The translations under genes were made by a program, and so were the position numbers. From positions 37,418,354 to 37,482,353 of the forward strand of contig OW121849.1 in the NCBI GenBank assembly GCA_933228895.1: 64,000 bases of DNA. The letters run 5' to 3'. Below, piece by piece: positions 1 to 11,939 of this stretch (its first letter is position 1; each line of letters starts with the position of its first letter). Source of the DNA: Platycnemis pennipes (lineage: Eukaryota > Arthropoda > Insecta > Odonata > Platycnemididae). A model generated the notes under the pieces. The model did not search any database and was not told the origin of the DNA. It worked only from the letters and a program-made list of their open reading frames with translations.

Positions 1-300
1 TTGCTAAGGTTGCTTATTAGTGGATTTAGACGTGGCTTAAATATTTTTAAGACCGGAAAAACAGCTTAACATGAGATTTATGTCTTGATTCCGTCTTGAT
101 TGATCAAGCTTCCGCGAATTGCCTTCATTCCTATAATACCGATGCAAGCTAAAATTCCTTACCCTGACTACTAATAAATATTGATCAATACGTCATCTTG
201 TAGGATGGGAAAAACGTAACTACGGCTGCAACAATGCTGGAAGAAGAATTTTCGAAAGTGGCAACCTTATAGGGCCGAGGAGGAAGAGGGGTTAAGTGCG

Positions 301-1050
301 AAAATCTTCATCTACATCTATCTACATCTACGTAATACCCTGCAAGCCACCACAAAGGTGTGTGGCAAGGGGTGAATTCTCACCAAACATGCACTACATA
401 TCATGTATAAGAAAGGAATAGTATTAATATACTAGTCAGAACTTCACTATTTAAAAAAGATAGAAATTACAAAGCAAACATGCAAAAACATTCTGTTAGT
501 TGGGTTAGCCTTAAGTACTCATACCAACATGCAGCTACCAATGCTATCCATTGCTACTCTCCGATTGGACATATTTACCGTAATTCGTATTTCTAATTGT
601 ACGAGGGAAAAAGGACATTTTGAATCTATCAGTTCGGCAATCAATTTCTCTAATTTTATGATTATGGTCCAGTCTGCTATAGTAAGTTGGGGTTCGCGAA
701 ATATGTTTCGCATCATCACTGAAAATATTGTCTTGGAATTTATTGAAGAGATTAAGTCTAAATTTCAACCTACAATCTGACAATGATTCCCATTTTAATT
801 CATTTAATAGACTGGTTACGCTAATATAATTATCGTATCGCCCCTTTACAGATCTTGCCGATCTTCGCTGCACACGTTCAAGTTCATTATTTAGACCGAT
901 TTCGTAGGGATCCCATACACTGGCAGCATATTCCAAATGAGGTCTAACAAGGGAAAAGTAGCTGATTTCTCGTACATGATCGTCACATTTACCCAAAACT
1001 CTTTTGATGAATCCCAGTTTACTTTGGTTAACGACAGATGACGTTATACA
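301..1050 (-). mobile_element. CR1-like LINE, 3' end of RT ORF plus 3' tail (decayed)
   Basis: Non-LTR retrotransposon fragment. On the minus strand an open frame at 544-996 reads as the C-terminal part of a CR1/L2-type reverse transcriptase: residues SLVRPHLEYAASVWDPY, then a VQRRSARSVKG stretch and a FFPRTIRN-like end are typical of this clade. Upstream bases to about 1050 continue the similarity (KLGFIKRVLGKC-like) in the same or a shifted frame. Below 544 the 3' untranslated tail runs to about 301, holding the TGGCTTGCAGGGTATTACG motif and ending in GTAGAT-type short repeats. The endonuclease and catalytic FADD region are absent, so the copy is 5'-truncated and inactive. Family assignment is from motif recognition; subfamily is not known. 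Confidence 0.82.
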
Positions 1051-1100
1051 TACTAAGTACCCCTGATATGATAGGTTCCATCACATAAACAAGATAAGAC

Positions 1101-1114
1101 AGAGAGAGAGAGAG
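1101..1114. repeat. (AG)n microsatellite
   Basis: Seven consecutive AG dinucleotides between two CR1-like fragments of opposite orientation. Confidence 0.8.
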
Positions 1115-1262
1115 CGATTTTATTACCGATTTTAAGCGTAATTTATCCCGTGTACCATAAGAGAACACAATAGGCAGCATAGCAAAGAGGTAGGTAGGTA
1201 AATAATTGTTGGAGTAACCTGTAGTACATGAAGCATATTTTAATATTACTAATTTATGCATG
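1115..1262 (+). mobile_element. CR1-like LINE fragment, ORF end and start of 3' UTR
   Basis: The plus strand carries the words AATAGGCAGCATAGCAAAG and a following GTAGGTAGG-type stretch. The same words occur after the RT frame of the better-preserved copy near 7640-7670. The piece therefore represents the last codons and first 3' UTR bases of the same LINE family, in the opposite orientation to its neighbours at 301-1050 and 1325-1450. It is non-coding now. Confidence 0.6.
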
Positions 1263-1324
1263 CCAGTGAATTACAGTTAAATATAAATTTACATGTAATT
1301 TTGATAACCGGAAATCACTTCGTT

Positions 1325-1450
1325 AGATCTACAACTGCATAATACCCTGCAAGCCACCACAAAGATGTGTGGCAGGGGATGATTTCTCACCAAATATGCA
1401 CTACATATCATGCATAAAAAAGGAATAGTGTTAATGAACTAGTCAGAACT
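1325..1450 (-). mobile_element. CR1-like LINE 3' end (solo)
   Basis: The block with ATAATACCCTGCAAGCCACC, the CACAAAGATGTGTGG stem and TTCTCACCAAATATGCACTA is nearly the same as 330-440. It is the 3' terminal segment of the same LINE, 5'-truncated so that no coding part remains. The GATGTA tail is reduced to CTACAACTGC. Confidence 0.75.
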
Positions 1451-1739
1451 TCACTATTTAATCTTGTGCCTAGAAATGCAGAAGAAGGGGGGAAAGGGGT
1501 TTAGCACATTTAATCAAAAGTGAAAATGTATAGAAAATAAAGCAGATATTAATTAATCGTCATCCGCACAAAATCAATCAAAAATACACATACGTTTTGC
1601 GTATGTGACAAGTATTTGATATTCATTTGAATTCACTACGATGTTTACATACATTGCGTTAGATCTGCAAGTGCCGATAGAATGTATTAGAAGAGATAAA
1701 ATCTTTTTTTGAGTGGTACTAAAATGTATGCTATGCATA

Positions 1740-1840
1740 TTACACGTATCTACATTTACGTAGTACCCTACGAGACACCGCAAGAGTGTGTGGCATGGGG
1801 TGAAGATCACCACACATGCACTAAATACATGCCGATAAAA
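1740..1840 (-). mobile_element. CR1-like LINE 3' end (diverged)
   Basis: Diverged copy of the same 3' terminal motif: TCTACATTTACGTAGTACCC, followed by AGTGTGTGGCATGGGGTGAA and ATCACCACACATGCACTAAA. A small plus-strand ORF across it (1709-1978) follows from the repeat and is not a gene. Confidence 0.65.
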
Positions 1841-3104
1841 GCTACAATGCTATTACTGCATGGAAACATGTTAGATATAATATTCAAGTGCAATCAGATG
1901 GAGATTATGTACATAATAATGAAGGGATTACTGGTTATAAAGGCAGTTATCTACATATATTCATCTGTATTTTCCTAGAATGCATGGGATAGTAATCTGA
2001 AGTATACATCATGCGCTGCATCCTACTTTAATAACAATCCTACATATTAATTCTAAAAAACTATTTATTATGTCAAATATTATGATCCCCTTCTGTTTAG
2101 AGAATGATTACAGAACAATGGGAGGTAAATGTGGAGACAACTTATGCTGAATGAAACATCAGATGGGTAGAGGACCAGAAGATAAGAAAGTTTTGCCCTG
2201 CCATGAAATGTTCCCTTCGATCTCAGTTTGATTCTGTACATGTCTCTTCCATGGAGGAAATAAGTATGGATGTAAAAGATACGATTTGCGTGAATATTAT
2301 TTAGATTATATAGTAGAATAATGGAATGGGAACCCGCGTCAAACCAATCTTAGTATCTTAGGCTAGAGATGATGGTGATAATAAATTTTCCTTATTAATT
2401 TTCAAAATATACCCCTTAATTTGATTAAGTTTCCGAAGTATTTCAATGGTATCACCTTGCCTCCTCATTCCTTACAAATTTCCTCGTTCTTTTCCGTCGT
2501 TATAAATGGCGTCAGCTCTGGTTTCCGTGGTGGCACGACCTGAGAAGGCCCTCTTGGGACCTTCATGGCCTGGGGACCTTTTAAGGAGAGATCTCCCTGC
2601 CGCGGTCACCCGCTTTTCCTCTTCTCCTTAACCCCCACCCCCTCACCTCTCTTAAAAAGCTCAAGTTTATTAAGTTCTTCCTGGAAGGCGTGGACTAAAT
2701 TTGAAGCGGAATTCGCGCGGAAGAGTTTCGGGGAATCGTGAAAAAGTTAAGTGCCCAGGAGAGCCACTTTAGCACATAAATACGCTAAGCAGGAGAGAAA
2801 AAAAAATATGATTACTCCTCCGTAGAAAGAGTCCTATGGGAGAATAAGTAGTATTTTTCATTCCATAATATCTCGGTAGAATCTCCGGGTTTTATGCGAT
2901 AATATTTATAGGTTTTGAAATGTAAGGTGAAATTTCCTCTAATAAATGATTTTATGCCGTAGGAGTTTCTGAAATCCCATCACCTGAAAGTTGTCTCTCA
3001 TGTATAAAAATCTGAAGCCATTAACCGGAAATGTGCAGTTACGGAGCGGTCTTTCCAGAGGAAAATATGAATGAAAATACAGGGAATTTATTATTTGTAG
3101 TTCA
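1841..3104. other. No gene seen; AT-rich with a short GC patch
   Basis: No convincing exon. A short piece of an RTE-like 3' end lies at 2335-2385. A GC-richer patch sits near 2510-2660 with C-rich runs (TTAACCCCCACCCCCTCACC). The rest is AT-rich with stops in every frame. Confidence 0.6.
2335..2385 (+). mobile_element. RTE-like LINE 3' terminus (short)
   Basis: GCGTCAAACCAATCTTAG followed by GATGATGGTGATAATAAA matches, in sense orientation, the 3' end of the RTE-like element seen at 36425-36490 and 11185-11250. Extreme 5' truncation leaves only about 50 bases. Confidence 0.6.
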
Positions 3105-3735
3105 TAATGTCATCATTATGTTGTCCCTTCTCCTTTTTAGAGTTGTCAGCAGGCTTCTCTTTTCTTCCACTCTTCTTAACACTTCCACGTTACTTACTCG
3201 ATCGATCCATTTTATTTTCATCATTCTTCTGTAGCACCACATTTCGAATGTTCCTACCCTTTACTTCTCCGCTGCTGCCATCGTCCATGCCTCTCTGCCG
3301 TAAAGAAACATGATCCAGATGTATGTTCTGATAAATTGTTTCCTTACTTCTACGCTTGTATTTCCAGCTGTAAATGTATTCTTCTATTGATAGAATGCCC
3401 TTTTGCCTGGGCTATTCTACTTTCTATTTTTTTCTTGCTTCGTCCATCGTTGATTATTCGGCTTCCTAGGTAACAGAACTCTTTCACCTTATCAAATTTT
3501 TGTTTTCCTAGTTTGACATTGGTTTGGGCCTCTTCTTTCTTGCTGCACACCAATATCTTAGTCTTCTTCTTATTTATCTTCAGTTGATATCTGGCCATTG
3601 TCCTTTCCATGGTTACTAGAGTCTTGTTCAGATCCCTCTCTGTCTCTGCTATGAGTGTTATGTCATCAGCGAATCGCAGCATGCTAATTTTTTCTCCGTG
3701 GATAGTCACTCCAGAAGACTTCTCTTGGATTTCAT
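3105..3735 (-). mobile_element. RTE-like LINE, RT palm to C-terminus (truncated copy B)
   Basis: Minus-strand frame 3350-3709 reads as the middle of an endonuclease/reverse-transcriptase polyprotein. The catalytic box FADD lies at 3662-3673, followed by QLKINKKKTKILVCSKK and KVKEFCYLGSRIINDGRSK. Below 3350 the similarity continues in another frame: YRRMMKIKWIDRVSN, then RRVEEKRSLLTTLKRRRDN, ending abruptly near 3105. There is no endonuclease and no 3' tail. The FADD box is intact but the frame shifts after it, so no functional enzyme is predicted. The motif set is that of proteins often annotated as endonuclease-reverse transcriptase in insects; placement in RTE rather than a neighbouring clade is tentative. 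Confidence 0.82.
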
Positions 3736-3744
3736 TTTCATAAT

Positions 3745-6690
3745 GCCATTAAATTTAATTTGATAAAAAAGAAATTATTCCTACACTTTATTACGAGGTG
3801 AGCCGACAAATGATGATAAACTTTATTTTTCTTGTTGTTGGCAGTATCATTTACAAAGATTTTGCGCCTCAATAGAAATCCGCGAATTCAGCATTTTTAG
3901 ATGGCAATCTTGAAAGACTCGCAACTACAGTTGCGAGCATTTGGATTATGCTCTCAGACAGCACCCTTTTCTACACGGGACTTTTCTGCATCCAGGTTTT
4001 GACTAAAAAGGTGTGGCGTTCTCTATGCTTTCTATTATTCTTGTACGAGTCCAAGTATTTTCTTTAGTCCAAGTATTACTCTTTTTCCGAAGATGAAATC
4101 CGTCTGAAGGGACGTAATTCCAGAACCGTAGGCAATAATTATGAAAGCCCTAACCAAAGAATTGAATACAGTTTTTTTTAGCATGGTATATACAACAAAG
4201 GGGAGCATATGCATTGTAACTGTTTGGTTTTAGTATGAAAGTACTGTATAAAACCATAAGGTAAAACCGTAATATATCATTGAATGTATACATTTCAACA
4301 ATGAAGGTATTACTGCCATTCTGGAATTCCTTCTAACACATATTGTTTTCTTCATGCCTGGAATGAAGTTCCAAAATAAATTCGAATTTCATACCAACTG
4401 AATATTATAGGTATTCATTATATTCAGATCTGTTTTGCTGTTGACATTTCCAAGAGATTTAGTGGTAAAGTAAATGGATACTGACCTCAGTTGAGAATTA
4501 TTTGTTATGAGAGTATGAGAAGTTGGCCTGGAAAGCTGCAGTGACTTGCTACCTCTAAAGTTACTTGATTGCATTTCCAATGTCATGTGAAGTAAGAGAT
4601 TTACCACGATTATTATGTCGTTTCCAACGGTAGGCCATAAATGTCAGCCTATGCTGTTAGCAGTCAAAAGTATCGTTAACACAAATTCAAGTCGTTAATT
4701 TACGAGTGCCTTTGATAGAGAATTAGAATTTAATTAGAATTGTAGAAATAAATATTTTTCATGAAATTGAAAGTGTTAAGGTCTCATGCCTGGAATTTTG
4801 TTGGATTATGCATAATTATGTCTCACAATTCATATCCTTAGAGAGCCTAGGAAAATATCAGTGTATAATGTGGGCGTTATGTTACTTGGTTTTAGTTCCT
4901 TATCAAGGTTTCTTATTCCAGATGTTCAAATGAGCATTCGGTTTTGTTATATAAAATATTATTTCATCAAAATCATTTTATTTTTCGTACATTGAGCATA
5001 AATGATCTCGATTGCAATAATGACTTCGTTTAATTTCATTATTTATTGTACTTGAGCTTTTAAATCACATAACCGAAGGCTGTTTCTAGGTTCTAATTTA
5101 TTACTCCCGTTAGCAATTTGATTGATTCATTCTCCGAATCTGAATATTGAGCGTAATCTATTAACCTTTACATCTCTTGTATTAGAAAAAAAGTTGATGG
5201 ACTACTATCTTTCTTCATAAATGTTTTGCAAGAAAGTTTTAATATTTTTTAATGTCACAGAACATTTAACCAAGTACCTATAAATTATAACTTTGTGTAG
5301 AATTTCAGAACTAAGGCAAAATTAGCTGCACAAGTCATAACTTACATATTTCTGGCCATGAACGGGTAAGCTTAATAACTTTTTACCCGTGAAATACCGA
5401 TTTATGGGGTAATAATTCCAAATCAATAATTTTTGTTCGACCCTTCGCAGCTATATTTGTGATTAATGTCCATTAGTAGTTTCAGCGCCGAAGATGTGTA
5501 GTTCATTACGTCCATTTCCGTCGTTAACATTTTCATATCAAACTGAAAAAAATACATTGGAAAAACCACGTAATGTAAGCCATAAAATTGTTTCTGATAC
5601 TTTGCTTTGGATTCATAACCTTCACTGGGGTTATTTGTGCATTTATGCAACTCGAAAATTTTTGAATTTGAATTCGAATATTAAAACAGGTCCCGTATCT
5701 ATACTTTGCCTCAGATTGGCTGTATTTCAAAACAGTAGACATAGCCATGTTCTGTCGATTCCCCAAATTGAGTAATATATCTAGTGTTTATCCGAGCAGC
5801 GTTGAAGTTTTTGTAAAGTTCTCAGTTATTGCCGTTAAAACATTATTTTTCTTTTTGATTGACTGAAAATAAATGGTATTTTCCGGTTGTTTACTAAATC
5901 AATTTTTCATCCAATTTTACGTTATTCTTTACCTTTAGTCAGAATTACCTTAAGCCATGCGATATTTGGTACTAGTTTAATCGTAATTACATTATTTTTA
6001 TTTTCAGTTCTATTCCTCAACTCAGAATTATTTCTTTCCTGCATAGCCATGTTTAATGTTCATTAATAGCCGAAGATTAATATGTACCCATCATTATAAA
6101 TAATTGCCTGAGTACAAATTATACGACTCGGTAGGAGATTGCCTCGATGAATTTCATGCTGAAAAGGATTAGTATTTTCTCCCGTTCGGTATAAAATTGA
6201 TAAGGGAATAAAAATGGGTGTATTTAGTATTATACCTAAAAATAATACGGATATAAGCACGGAGAAGGCATTAAAATTCATATGATTTTTCGTGTTCATA
6301 ACTAAGTTATACAGCATGAGTATTCTGACAGAATAAACTCCAATCCTGCTTGAAAGTGCCGGAAGTCTAAAATACAAGCTTCTTCATTTTCCTTAAAGAG
6401 CCTTGACGGCATAATGAAAGCCATATGCTTTTTTCGCATTTGCAATATTCTTGGAAAAAAGCGCGTTTTGCGTAATCAAAATGTTACCCTTCCACTTTTA
6501 CTGTTTCCATTAATTTAATTGAATATTCATTAGCCTAACGGGAGAAAGGGACTTAGATCGGGGAAAACTATTTTTCGATTCTATAGAATATCGTTCCGTG
6601 TAAATCCTTGGTATTACTCAGCCGATTGCCTTAATGGCCGTGAACTTGTGGGCTACGAGATAAGTTGAAGTAATCTTCTGGTTAGTAACA
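3745..6690. other. AT-rich stretch without recognisable gene
   Basis: About 2.9 kb with only short, compositionally random ORFs (for example 5423-5650, 5494-5775 and 6063-6377). No exon with good splice borders, tRNA or clear repeat unit was recognised. Confidence 0.6.
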
Positions 6691-7186
6691 TAAGTTTTTA
6701 GATGTAGATGTACTAATTCTGCCATAATTACAGGAACGGAAAGTTGGTTAACAAGCGATATTGCTGATAGTGAAATTTTTCCCGTAAATTTCAGCGTAAT
6801 TAGGACAAATCAAGAGGGTCGGCCGGGAGGGGGAGTATTTATCGCAGTTAAGAACACAATAGTCAGCAAAATAGAAGTGATTCCAGATGATACAATAGAA
6901 AATGTAAAAAATTCAATCGAACATTTTAAAATGTGTAAAGCAGCTGCAAAAACAGCCCTTAGAAAAGCGTTTAGTGAAGTCAAGAGAAAAGTACTCGGTA
7001 AACAACTAGAGGGAAATCTGAAAGCATTTTGGTCATATGTTATGGAAGTAAAAGGAACTAAAAGTCAACGGTTAATTCCTTGAAAAATGATAGGGGCGAA
7101 TTAGCAAATCCCAGTTTAGATAAGGCTAATTTGTAGAATTATTTTCAGAGCGTTTTTTAATCAATCTAAGCGTAGCTTCTACAAAA

Positions 7187-7245
7187 CAGACAGACCAGAC
7201 CAATTTCCAGACCAGACCAGACCAACCAGATACCAGACCAATTTC
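7187..7245. repeat. CCAGA/CAGAC tandem array inside the LINE
   Basis: Irregular tandem CAGAC and CCAGACCA units interrupt the CR1-like copy between the linker and RT block 0. Looks like replication slippage at the deletion junction. Confidence 0.7.
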
Positions 7246-7343
7246 AGCAACCAATGTCCCCGATCGATCGATCTCGTAGCGGAATCGTATCCTTACTAAA
7301 GAACATTAGCCCGAACAAGTCCTCAGGTCCTGATGAAATTCCA

Positions 7344-7387
7344 GCTCGTGCGTATAAATAATTAGCTCTCGTGCGTATAAATAATTA
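7344..7387. repeat. Two-copy tandem of a 21-23 bp unit
   Basis: The unit GCTCGTGCGTATAAATAATT occurs twice head to tail; the second copy has two extra bases. It lies directly after RT block 0 of the CR1-like element. Confidence 0.8.
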
Positions 7388-7894
7388 GAAAAGGTGTTAC
7401 GATAGGTTGAGTAGTGTTTCCGAATTAATACAAGAATTAGGGAGGGAGTCATTATCAAAGCGTAGGTTAAAGTACAGATTAAATCTATTAGAGAAATAAA
7501 AATCGGATAACTTTACTGAAGATGTTAGGCATATATTAAAAACACCAGCGTATTATGCTAGGTTCGACCAGATAATTGAGATTTGAGAGATTGTCGTACT
7601 GATAGATACAAAATATTATTTTTCCCCGAACTATAAGAGGACAGAATAGGCAGCATAGCAAAGGGATAGGTAGGGGAAATATTTTCGAGTAGTTTGTAGT
7701 GCCTGATGTATGTATCCCTTAATTACTATCCCTTAACCAATCCCTTAATTACTATGTAGATACTAACAATCTAGTTGCCCGAGACCGTATAGTAGCATGT
7801 TTGCATGTCTATAGTGAATGCTTGGTGATCTTCATCCCCTGCCACACACCTTTGTGGTGGCTTGCAGGGTATTATGTAGATGTAGATAAGTTCG

Positions 7895-8375
7895 AGGCTC
7901 ATATGTGGAACTTTTTGCGGTCGAATATCTTTCGGGAACAACGTAGGCTGGCCGGTTCCGTACATGTATGTACATACAACGACGGTAGGCGAAAATAGCT
8001 AGTGACAGCTTTAACGACCTACAGAAAGACCTGAGACCGATCGGAGCTCTGCCTTGCCCTAAAAGTACCCTCCGATTTCCAAAAACAGAACTCATTTTGC
8101 TACTGAAAAAACTTTCGCTAATGACGTCTTTTTATCGGGAAAAGAATAGTATCCTGCAATTGACTTTTGTACTCTCTCGGAACGGTTGTTGAAAATCCAG
8201 CGAATGGGCTGAAAAATGAAAATGCTGTTATTAACTTTGTACATACATGGTATTTAATTCTTATGAGGGGAATTTCTCATTCTTTCGACTAGGGTAATTG
8301 TGATCCGACACCCTTAATTACCAAGATTTGCGTGTGCCTACTCGCAAGTGGATCTCTTTCTTATATCTGCTATAA
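7895..8375. other. No gene seen
   Basis: Unremarkable mixed-composition sequence between a LINE tail and a GC-rich region. No exon, repeat pair or RNA gene recognised. Confidence 0.5.
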
Positions 8376-8379
8376 GAGT

Positions 8380-9380
8380 GGTGCGGTTATACGTGACCGA
8401 ATCCTCCTTAAAGGTCGGAGTAGCCGTTTTCTTTTCCTTCCCGTTGGAAGGCCACGGCTCTCAATGGTCCAGCCGTTCTTTTCAACGCCGACTCTACCCA
8501 GTGGTGGATTTGAGGCCCAACCACGAAAAAAAAGATAAATCCCGTCTCGCTGCGTTGCGGCCGAGTGAAGAACGGTGTACCCGGAATTCTCGCTCTCACA
8601 TCTGTGTGAAAGGTAAAGGAGGGTGGGGGAAGGTTGAAGTTTAAGGACGGAGACGGGCCCTATCGCGTGACATTGTGTCCGTTCCCTTAAAGGAAAGACC
8701 CTTAACGCCCACCCCTCCTCAACCCCAGTGCATGCATCATATACTCTTCCATTTTTTTTCCGCCCACCCCGAAGTGGTTCGCTCGTGGTTGGGAGGGGGA
8801 CGAAGCGTGGGTGGTTTCGGGTGAACATCCACTCAGACCCGGATCCCCGAACTCGCTCTGCAACGCATCAGTTTCACTGCCGAAGCGAAATTTTTATCCG
8901 CCGACGTATGCATCGAGGAACTCTCGAGGCAGGGTAGTGTTAAAGGTGGAGTGGGTGGAGGGAAGTAAAGATGGAAGCTTGGTCCCTCAACCATCCACCT
9001 CACCAAAACCTTCCTTCCTTCCCTCCACGTCTCGTATCTCCAAGCCTCAACCCTGCACGCCCGCGTATGTGCATTCAGCCTTGATAACCTTCCCTTTTTA
9101 TGAATAAAAGGAGGGAGGAAAACCTCCTTTCACTCCGGAGAACACTTACCGCTTTAAGACTCTCTCTCTCTCCCTCCTCCCCAATCGCCAAATCTTATAT
9201 TTTTCTCTTAGACTTATACTTTCCTTTAGGATCTCTTTCCCCCGGTCCTTTCCCTCGATCGCTTCCTTCCTGCCCACGAGAAAGCAATACACTGAGCACT
9301 ACCATCCTTTCACCATTTCCTCCTCTGGGGCTCTTTAAATGTGAGTGCTGCGTACGTGTTTCTGAAGCTTGAGCACTTCG
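8380..9380. other. GC-rich, partly homopyrimidine region
   Basis: Markedly richer in GC and CpG than its surroundings, with C/T-rich runs on the plus strand (around 8700-8770 and 9000-9330, including a CTCTCTCTC run near 9165). Long ORFs on both strands, such as 8370-8828 minus, are explained by lack of stops in GC-rich DNA and show no recognisable domain. A promoter-type CpG island is possible but no initiation site can be read. Confidence 0.45.
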
Positions 9381-10546
9381 ACAAATTGGGTGTGATGGGA
9401 ATAAAGTAACGATCAGCAACACCGGAAATTAAATAAAAATTGATGGAAATATTGTGGCCGCAATAAGTGGTAAAGCATTCATGAGGTTTTAAAAATATAT
9501 TATAAACCTGTTGCATCGCGTGAATTCGCCAAAATTAAAAAAAATTATCCGGTGTACTCACCAAGAGAGGGAATCAGACGCAGGTATATTGGATGTAGTA
9601 GTGCATGAATTTAAGTGGATACTGTACATCTCTCTTTTCTCATTGATTGATTAGAATTATGTAAATCATTTGTCGGGAGAGGCGATCATCCGTATAGGTT
9701 CTTTCCACCTTTTAAGATAGGTAGGCGGCTAGACAGAGCTTGGAAAATTCCAGGGAATAATTCAGGAGGGATCGAGAGAAACCTGGTGTCGGTATTAACC
9801 TGCTGTTCACGAAACGTGCCAATGGGTTCACGGATTTTACGGACGAAACACTGAACTTAGCTCTCGAACCCGAGCCCTTGCGATGGATCGCCAATTATCT
9901 GGCCACTAATCCTACTCGATTTAAATTGATTGATAAATTCATTACATTATATAATTAAAAAAGTAATTACGTAGAGTGATGATAGGAAATATTCACGGTG
10001 TTCCTTGCGTCTTCGAAAGGCTCGCGGATAGCTCGAATGCAGAGGAAAGCAAAAAAATCTTCTCTTCTCGTTTGTTCGTGTCCCTCCTTTCACCTTTTCA
10101 ATTCTTTCTTCCTCCTTTTCAATATAACCCTTCACATTCTTTGGTTTTTACCCTTTTATTTCCCCTTCCCACCCTCAGGAGCAATCCCCAAGGCCCTGTT
10201 GCAACCCCGTGCCCACCCCGCTACTCCGCCCGCATTCGCGCTTTATTCCACTCCCCTGCCTCCCGGAACGCGTCCCTAATAATAAATAAGGAGTCGGGCA
10301 AATCAATCAATCCGCTGATGGTTCGAACCATCAATCACATCATTGCCTTAACGGCGGGACATTGTGCCCTTTTTAAGCGATGTGCTCTCGAGGGGAAGTT
10401 TAATATCCCTTAAAGTTTCCCTTCTCCTCCTTTTCGCCGTCGGTGCTCAACATGATGATGCTTCAACCATTCACATGATCGTTATTTAGGTTTCATTCGC
10501 CGGCGATGGGCTCCCGTCCTGTCTTGTTTCCGAGCACATTATCCGA

Positions 10547-10598
10547 GCGAGAAGTAACGAGGGGGGAGGATGCTCCCTCCCCCCTCGTTACTTCTCGC
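10547..10598. repeat. Near-perfect 23-bp inverted repeat with a 3-4 base loop
   Basis: Left arm GCGAGAAGTAACGAGGGGGG with AGG(A) continues to a tiny loop TGC(T) and is followed by its reverse complement CCTCCCCCCTCGTTACTTCT plus CGC. The arms are identical over about 23 bases. It would fold as a very stable hairpin or cruciform. It is too perfect and tight-looped for a typical microRNA precursor. Confidence 0.85.
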
Positions 10599-10870
10599 CT
10601 TTAGAATTCCTTCGCCATCCAATTCCGTTAGTCCTTACGCCCTTTCGGAGGAAGTAATTCGCAAACGGACGATAGTTTTTGTGTCATATTGATTGAAGGG
10701 GGTGCTTTGTCGATGAGACGGAGGAAGAATGTTGGTCGGAAAGCAACCGAGGCAAAAAAAGCCGATCAAGGTCCGCACGATCAGTTTGCTCAAACAAGGA
10801 GAGATTTCATTTGATAGAAGTATCTATCTGGACTTAGGTGCAATCGAAATCTTCGAACTTCGGCGATGAA

Positions 10871-10908
10871 AAAATACAGCGAGGAATATTTTGGCCTCGC
10901 TGTATTTT
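10871..10908. repeat. 14-bp hairpin with 10-base loop
   Basis: AAAATACAGCGAGG and its exact complement CCTCGCTGTATTTT flank the loop AATATTTTGG. It has no downstream T-run that would suggest an RNA polymerase III terminator. Function unknown. Confidence 0.75.
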
Positions 10909-11184
10909 AGTCAGCTTTCCATTTTGGTAAAGTACATGCTTGTCTTTTTGCGGATGCTTCTTTATATAGACTAGAATTGCTCTGTTAGTAGTTCCGTTAT
11001 CCCCCAGCCTAGCATAACAGATTTCTGAAGAAGGTAGTGGCCTGTGATCTTCTTGGATAGACATTCACGTGCCATTCCCGGCGCGATTGATAATTATTCT
11101 GCGGTAGTTTATGGCTGTTTTCATTCTTTTATCGGCACATGAATGGGTAAAATTTCAAGCGTTGTTTTACCAGTTTGCTTCATC

Positions 11185-11515
11185 ATCGACATCATCATAG
11201 TCAACAATCCTGAGATTGGTTTGACGCAGCTCTCCACTAAGTTCTCCTATCAGGTTATCTCTTCATATTTCCGTATTTCTCCTCTTTTACACCCTTCATC
11301 ACTTGTTATATATATCTATCTCATACGAGGCCTTCCTTTGACGTTCTCACCGTCCACTCGTCTTTCAACGATTGTCGTCATCAGGCCATCATGTCTCATG
11401 ATGTGGCCGATTAAGTTGTCCCGTCTTCTCTTAAGGGCTTTCATAAGACTTCTCTTTTCTCCCATTCTTTTTAGAACTTCCTCGTTACTTACAGGGTCGA
11501 TCAATTTGCTTACCG
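11185..11515 (-). mobile_element. RTE-like LINE, C-terminus and 3' end (copy C)
   Basis: Minus-strand frame 11316-11504 reads IDPVSNEEVLKRMGEKRSLM, then LKRRRDNLIGHIMRHDGLM, the C-terminal motif of the same LINE as at 3105 and 36425. The 3' UTR follows down to about 11185 with the TGCGTCAAACCAATCTCAGG word and a TATGATGATG tail. It is 5'-truncated. Confidence 0.83.
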
Positions 11516-11809
11516 TCTGCTTACAGATTGAAATTACTGCTAGGCGTGCAACAGAGAAGGAAATTTAAGTACTGACATTACTTGGAAAGAAAACTAAGGT
11601 GAGCAAGAAGGCTGAAGGACATTAACTGGAGCGGGTTGAAAAATGTAGTGACAGATTTGCATTTTGGATCAATGTGAACAGAGACAGAAATGTATTAAGA
11701 AAAGAATTACTACAGTAAAAGATACGTCAAATGGTACAATAGAAAGTGAAAGGAACTTTAGTAGATATACTCAGAAAAGATAAGTGGCAGACGTTGGATG
11801 AACTTGTTG

Positions 11810-11930
11810 TGAGGCTGTAAACTGGATACTTAGAAAAGAGGATGAGAATAGATTTGAGGCGTTTGAGTTGGGAATGAACGGATTACAGAGGGAAAAACGG
11901 GTGAAATTAAAGCATTATGCCTTGAAAGAA
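11810..11930 (+). mobile_element. Possible further RTE-like ORF relic
   Basis: Plus-strand translation gives WILRKEDENRFEAFELG, resembling the segment before the C-terminal domain of RTE-like polyproteins (TLRKEDEKRLEAFEMW in relatives). The match is short and the frame closes quickly, so this is a weak call. Confidence 0.35.
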
Positions 11931-11939
11931 TAAAATACC

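Larger units (their letters stand above)
6698..7890 (+). mobile_element. CR1-like LINE, internally deleted copy with EN, RT and 3' tail remnants
   Basis: The longest CR1-like copy. From about 6720 the plus strand reads ITGTESWLTSDIADSEIF and later GRPGGGVFIAVKN, the N-terminal part of an apurinic-like endonuclease. Frame 6877-7083 then gives KTALRKAFSEVKRKVLGK and LKAFWSYVMEVKGTKS, the linker before RT, followed by NISPNKSSGPDEIPARAYK (7301-7360), RT block 0. From 7440 the C-terminus appears (ESLSKRRLKYRLNLLEK, then HILKTPAYYARFDQ), and the 3' UTR ends with the GGTGGCTTGCAGGG motif and a GTAGATGTAGAT tail at 7876-7887. The catalytic palm is deleted and stops are frequent, so it is a dead element. 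Confidence 0.83.
9385..11180. other. No gene seen; contains two hairpins
   Basis: Mixed composition with a pyrimidine-rich GC patch at about 10060-10310. Apart from the two inverted repeats listed separately (10547-10598 and 10871-10908) nothing recognisable. The ORF at 10834-11064 minus spans the second hairpin and has no known domain. Confidence 0.5.

Noticed and set aside
8370..8828. 152-codon minus-strand gene
   Set aside because: Overlapping open frames on both strands and compositional bias explain it; no domain or splice signal.
10547..10598. microRNA precursor
   Set aside because: The stem is perfect and the loop is only 3-4 bases, unlike animal pre-miRNAs.
10834..11064. 76-codon minus-strand gene
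   Set aside because: Half of the frame is explained by a hairpin, and there is no start context, splice support or recognisable motif.
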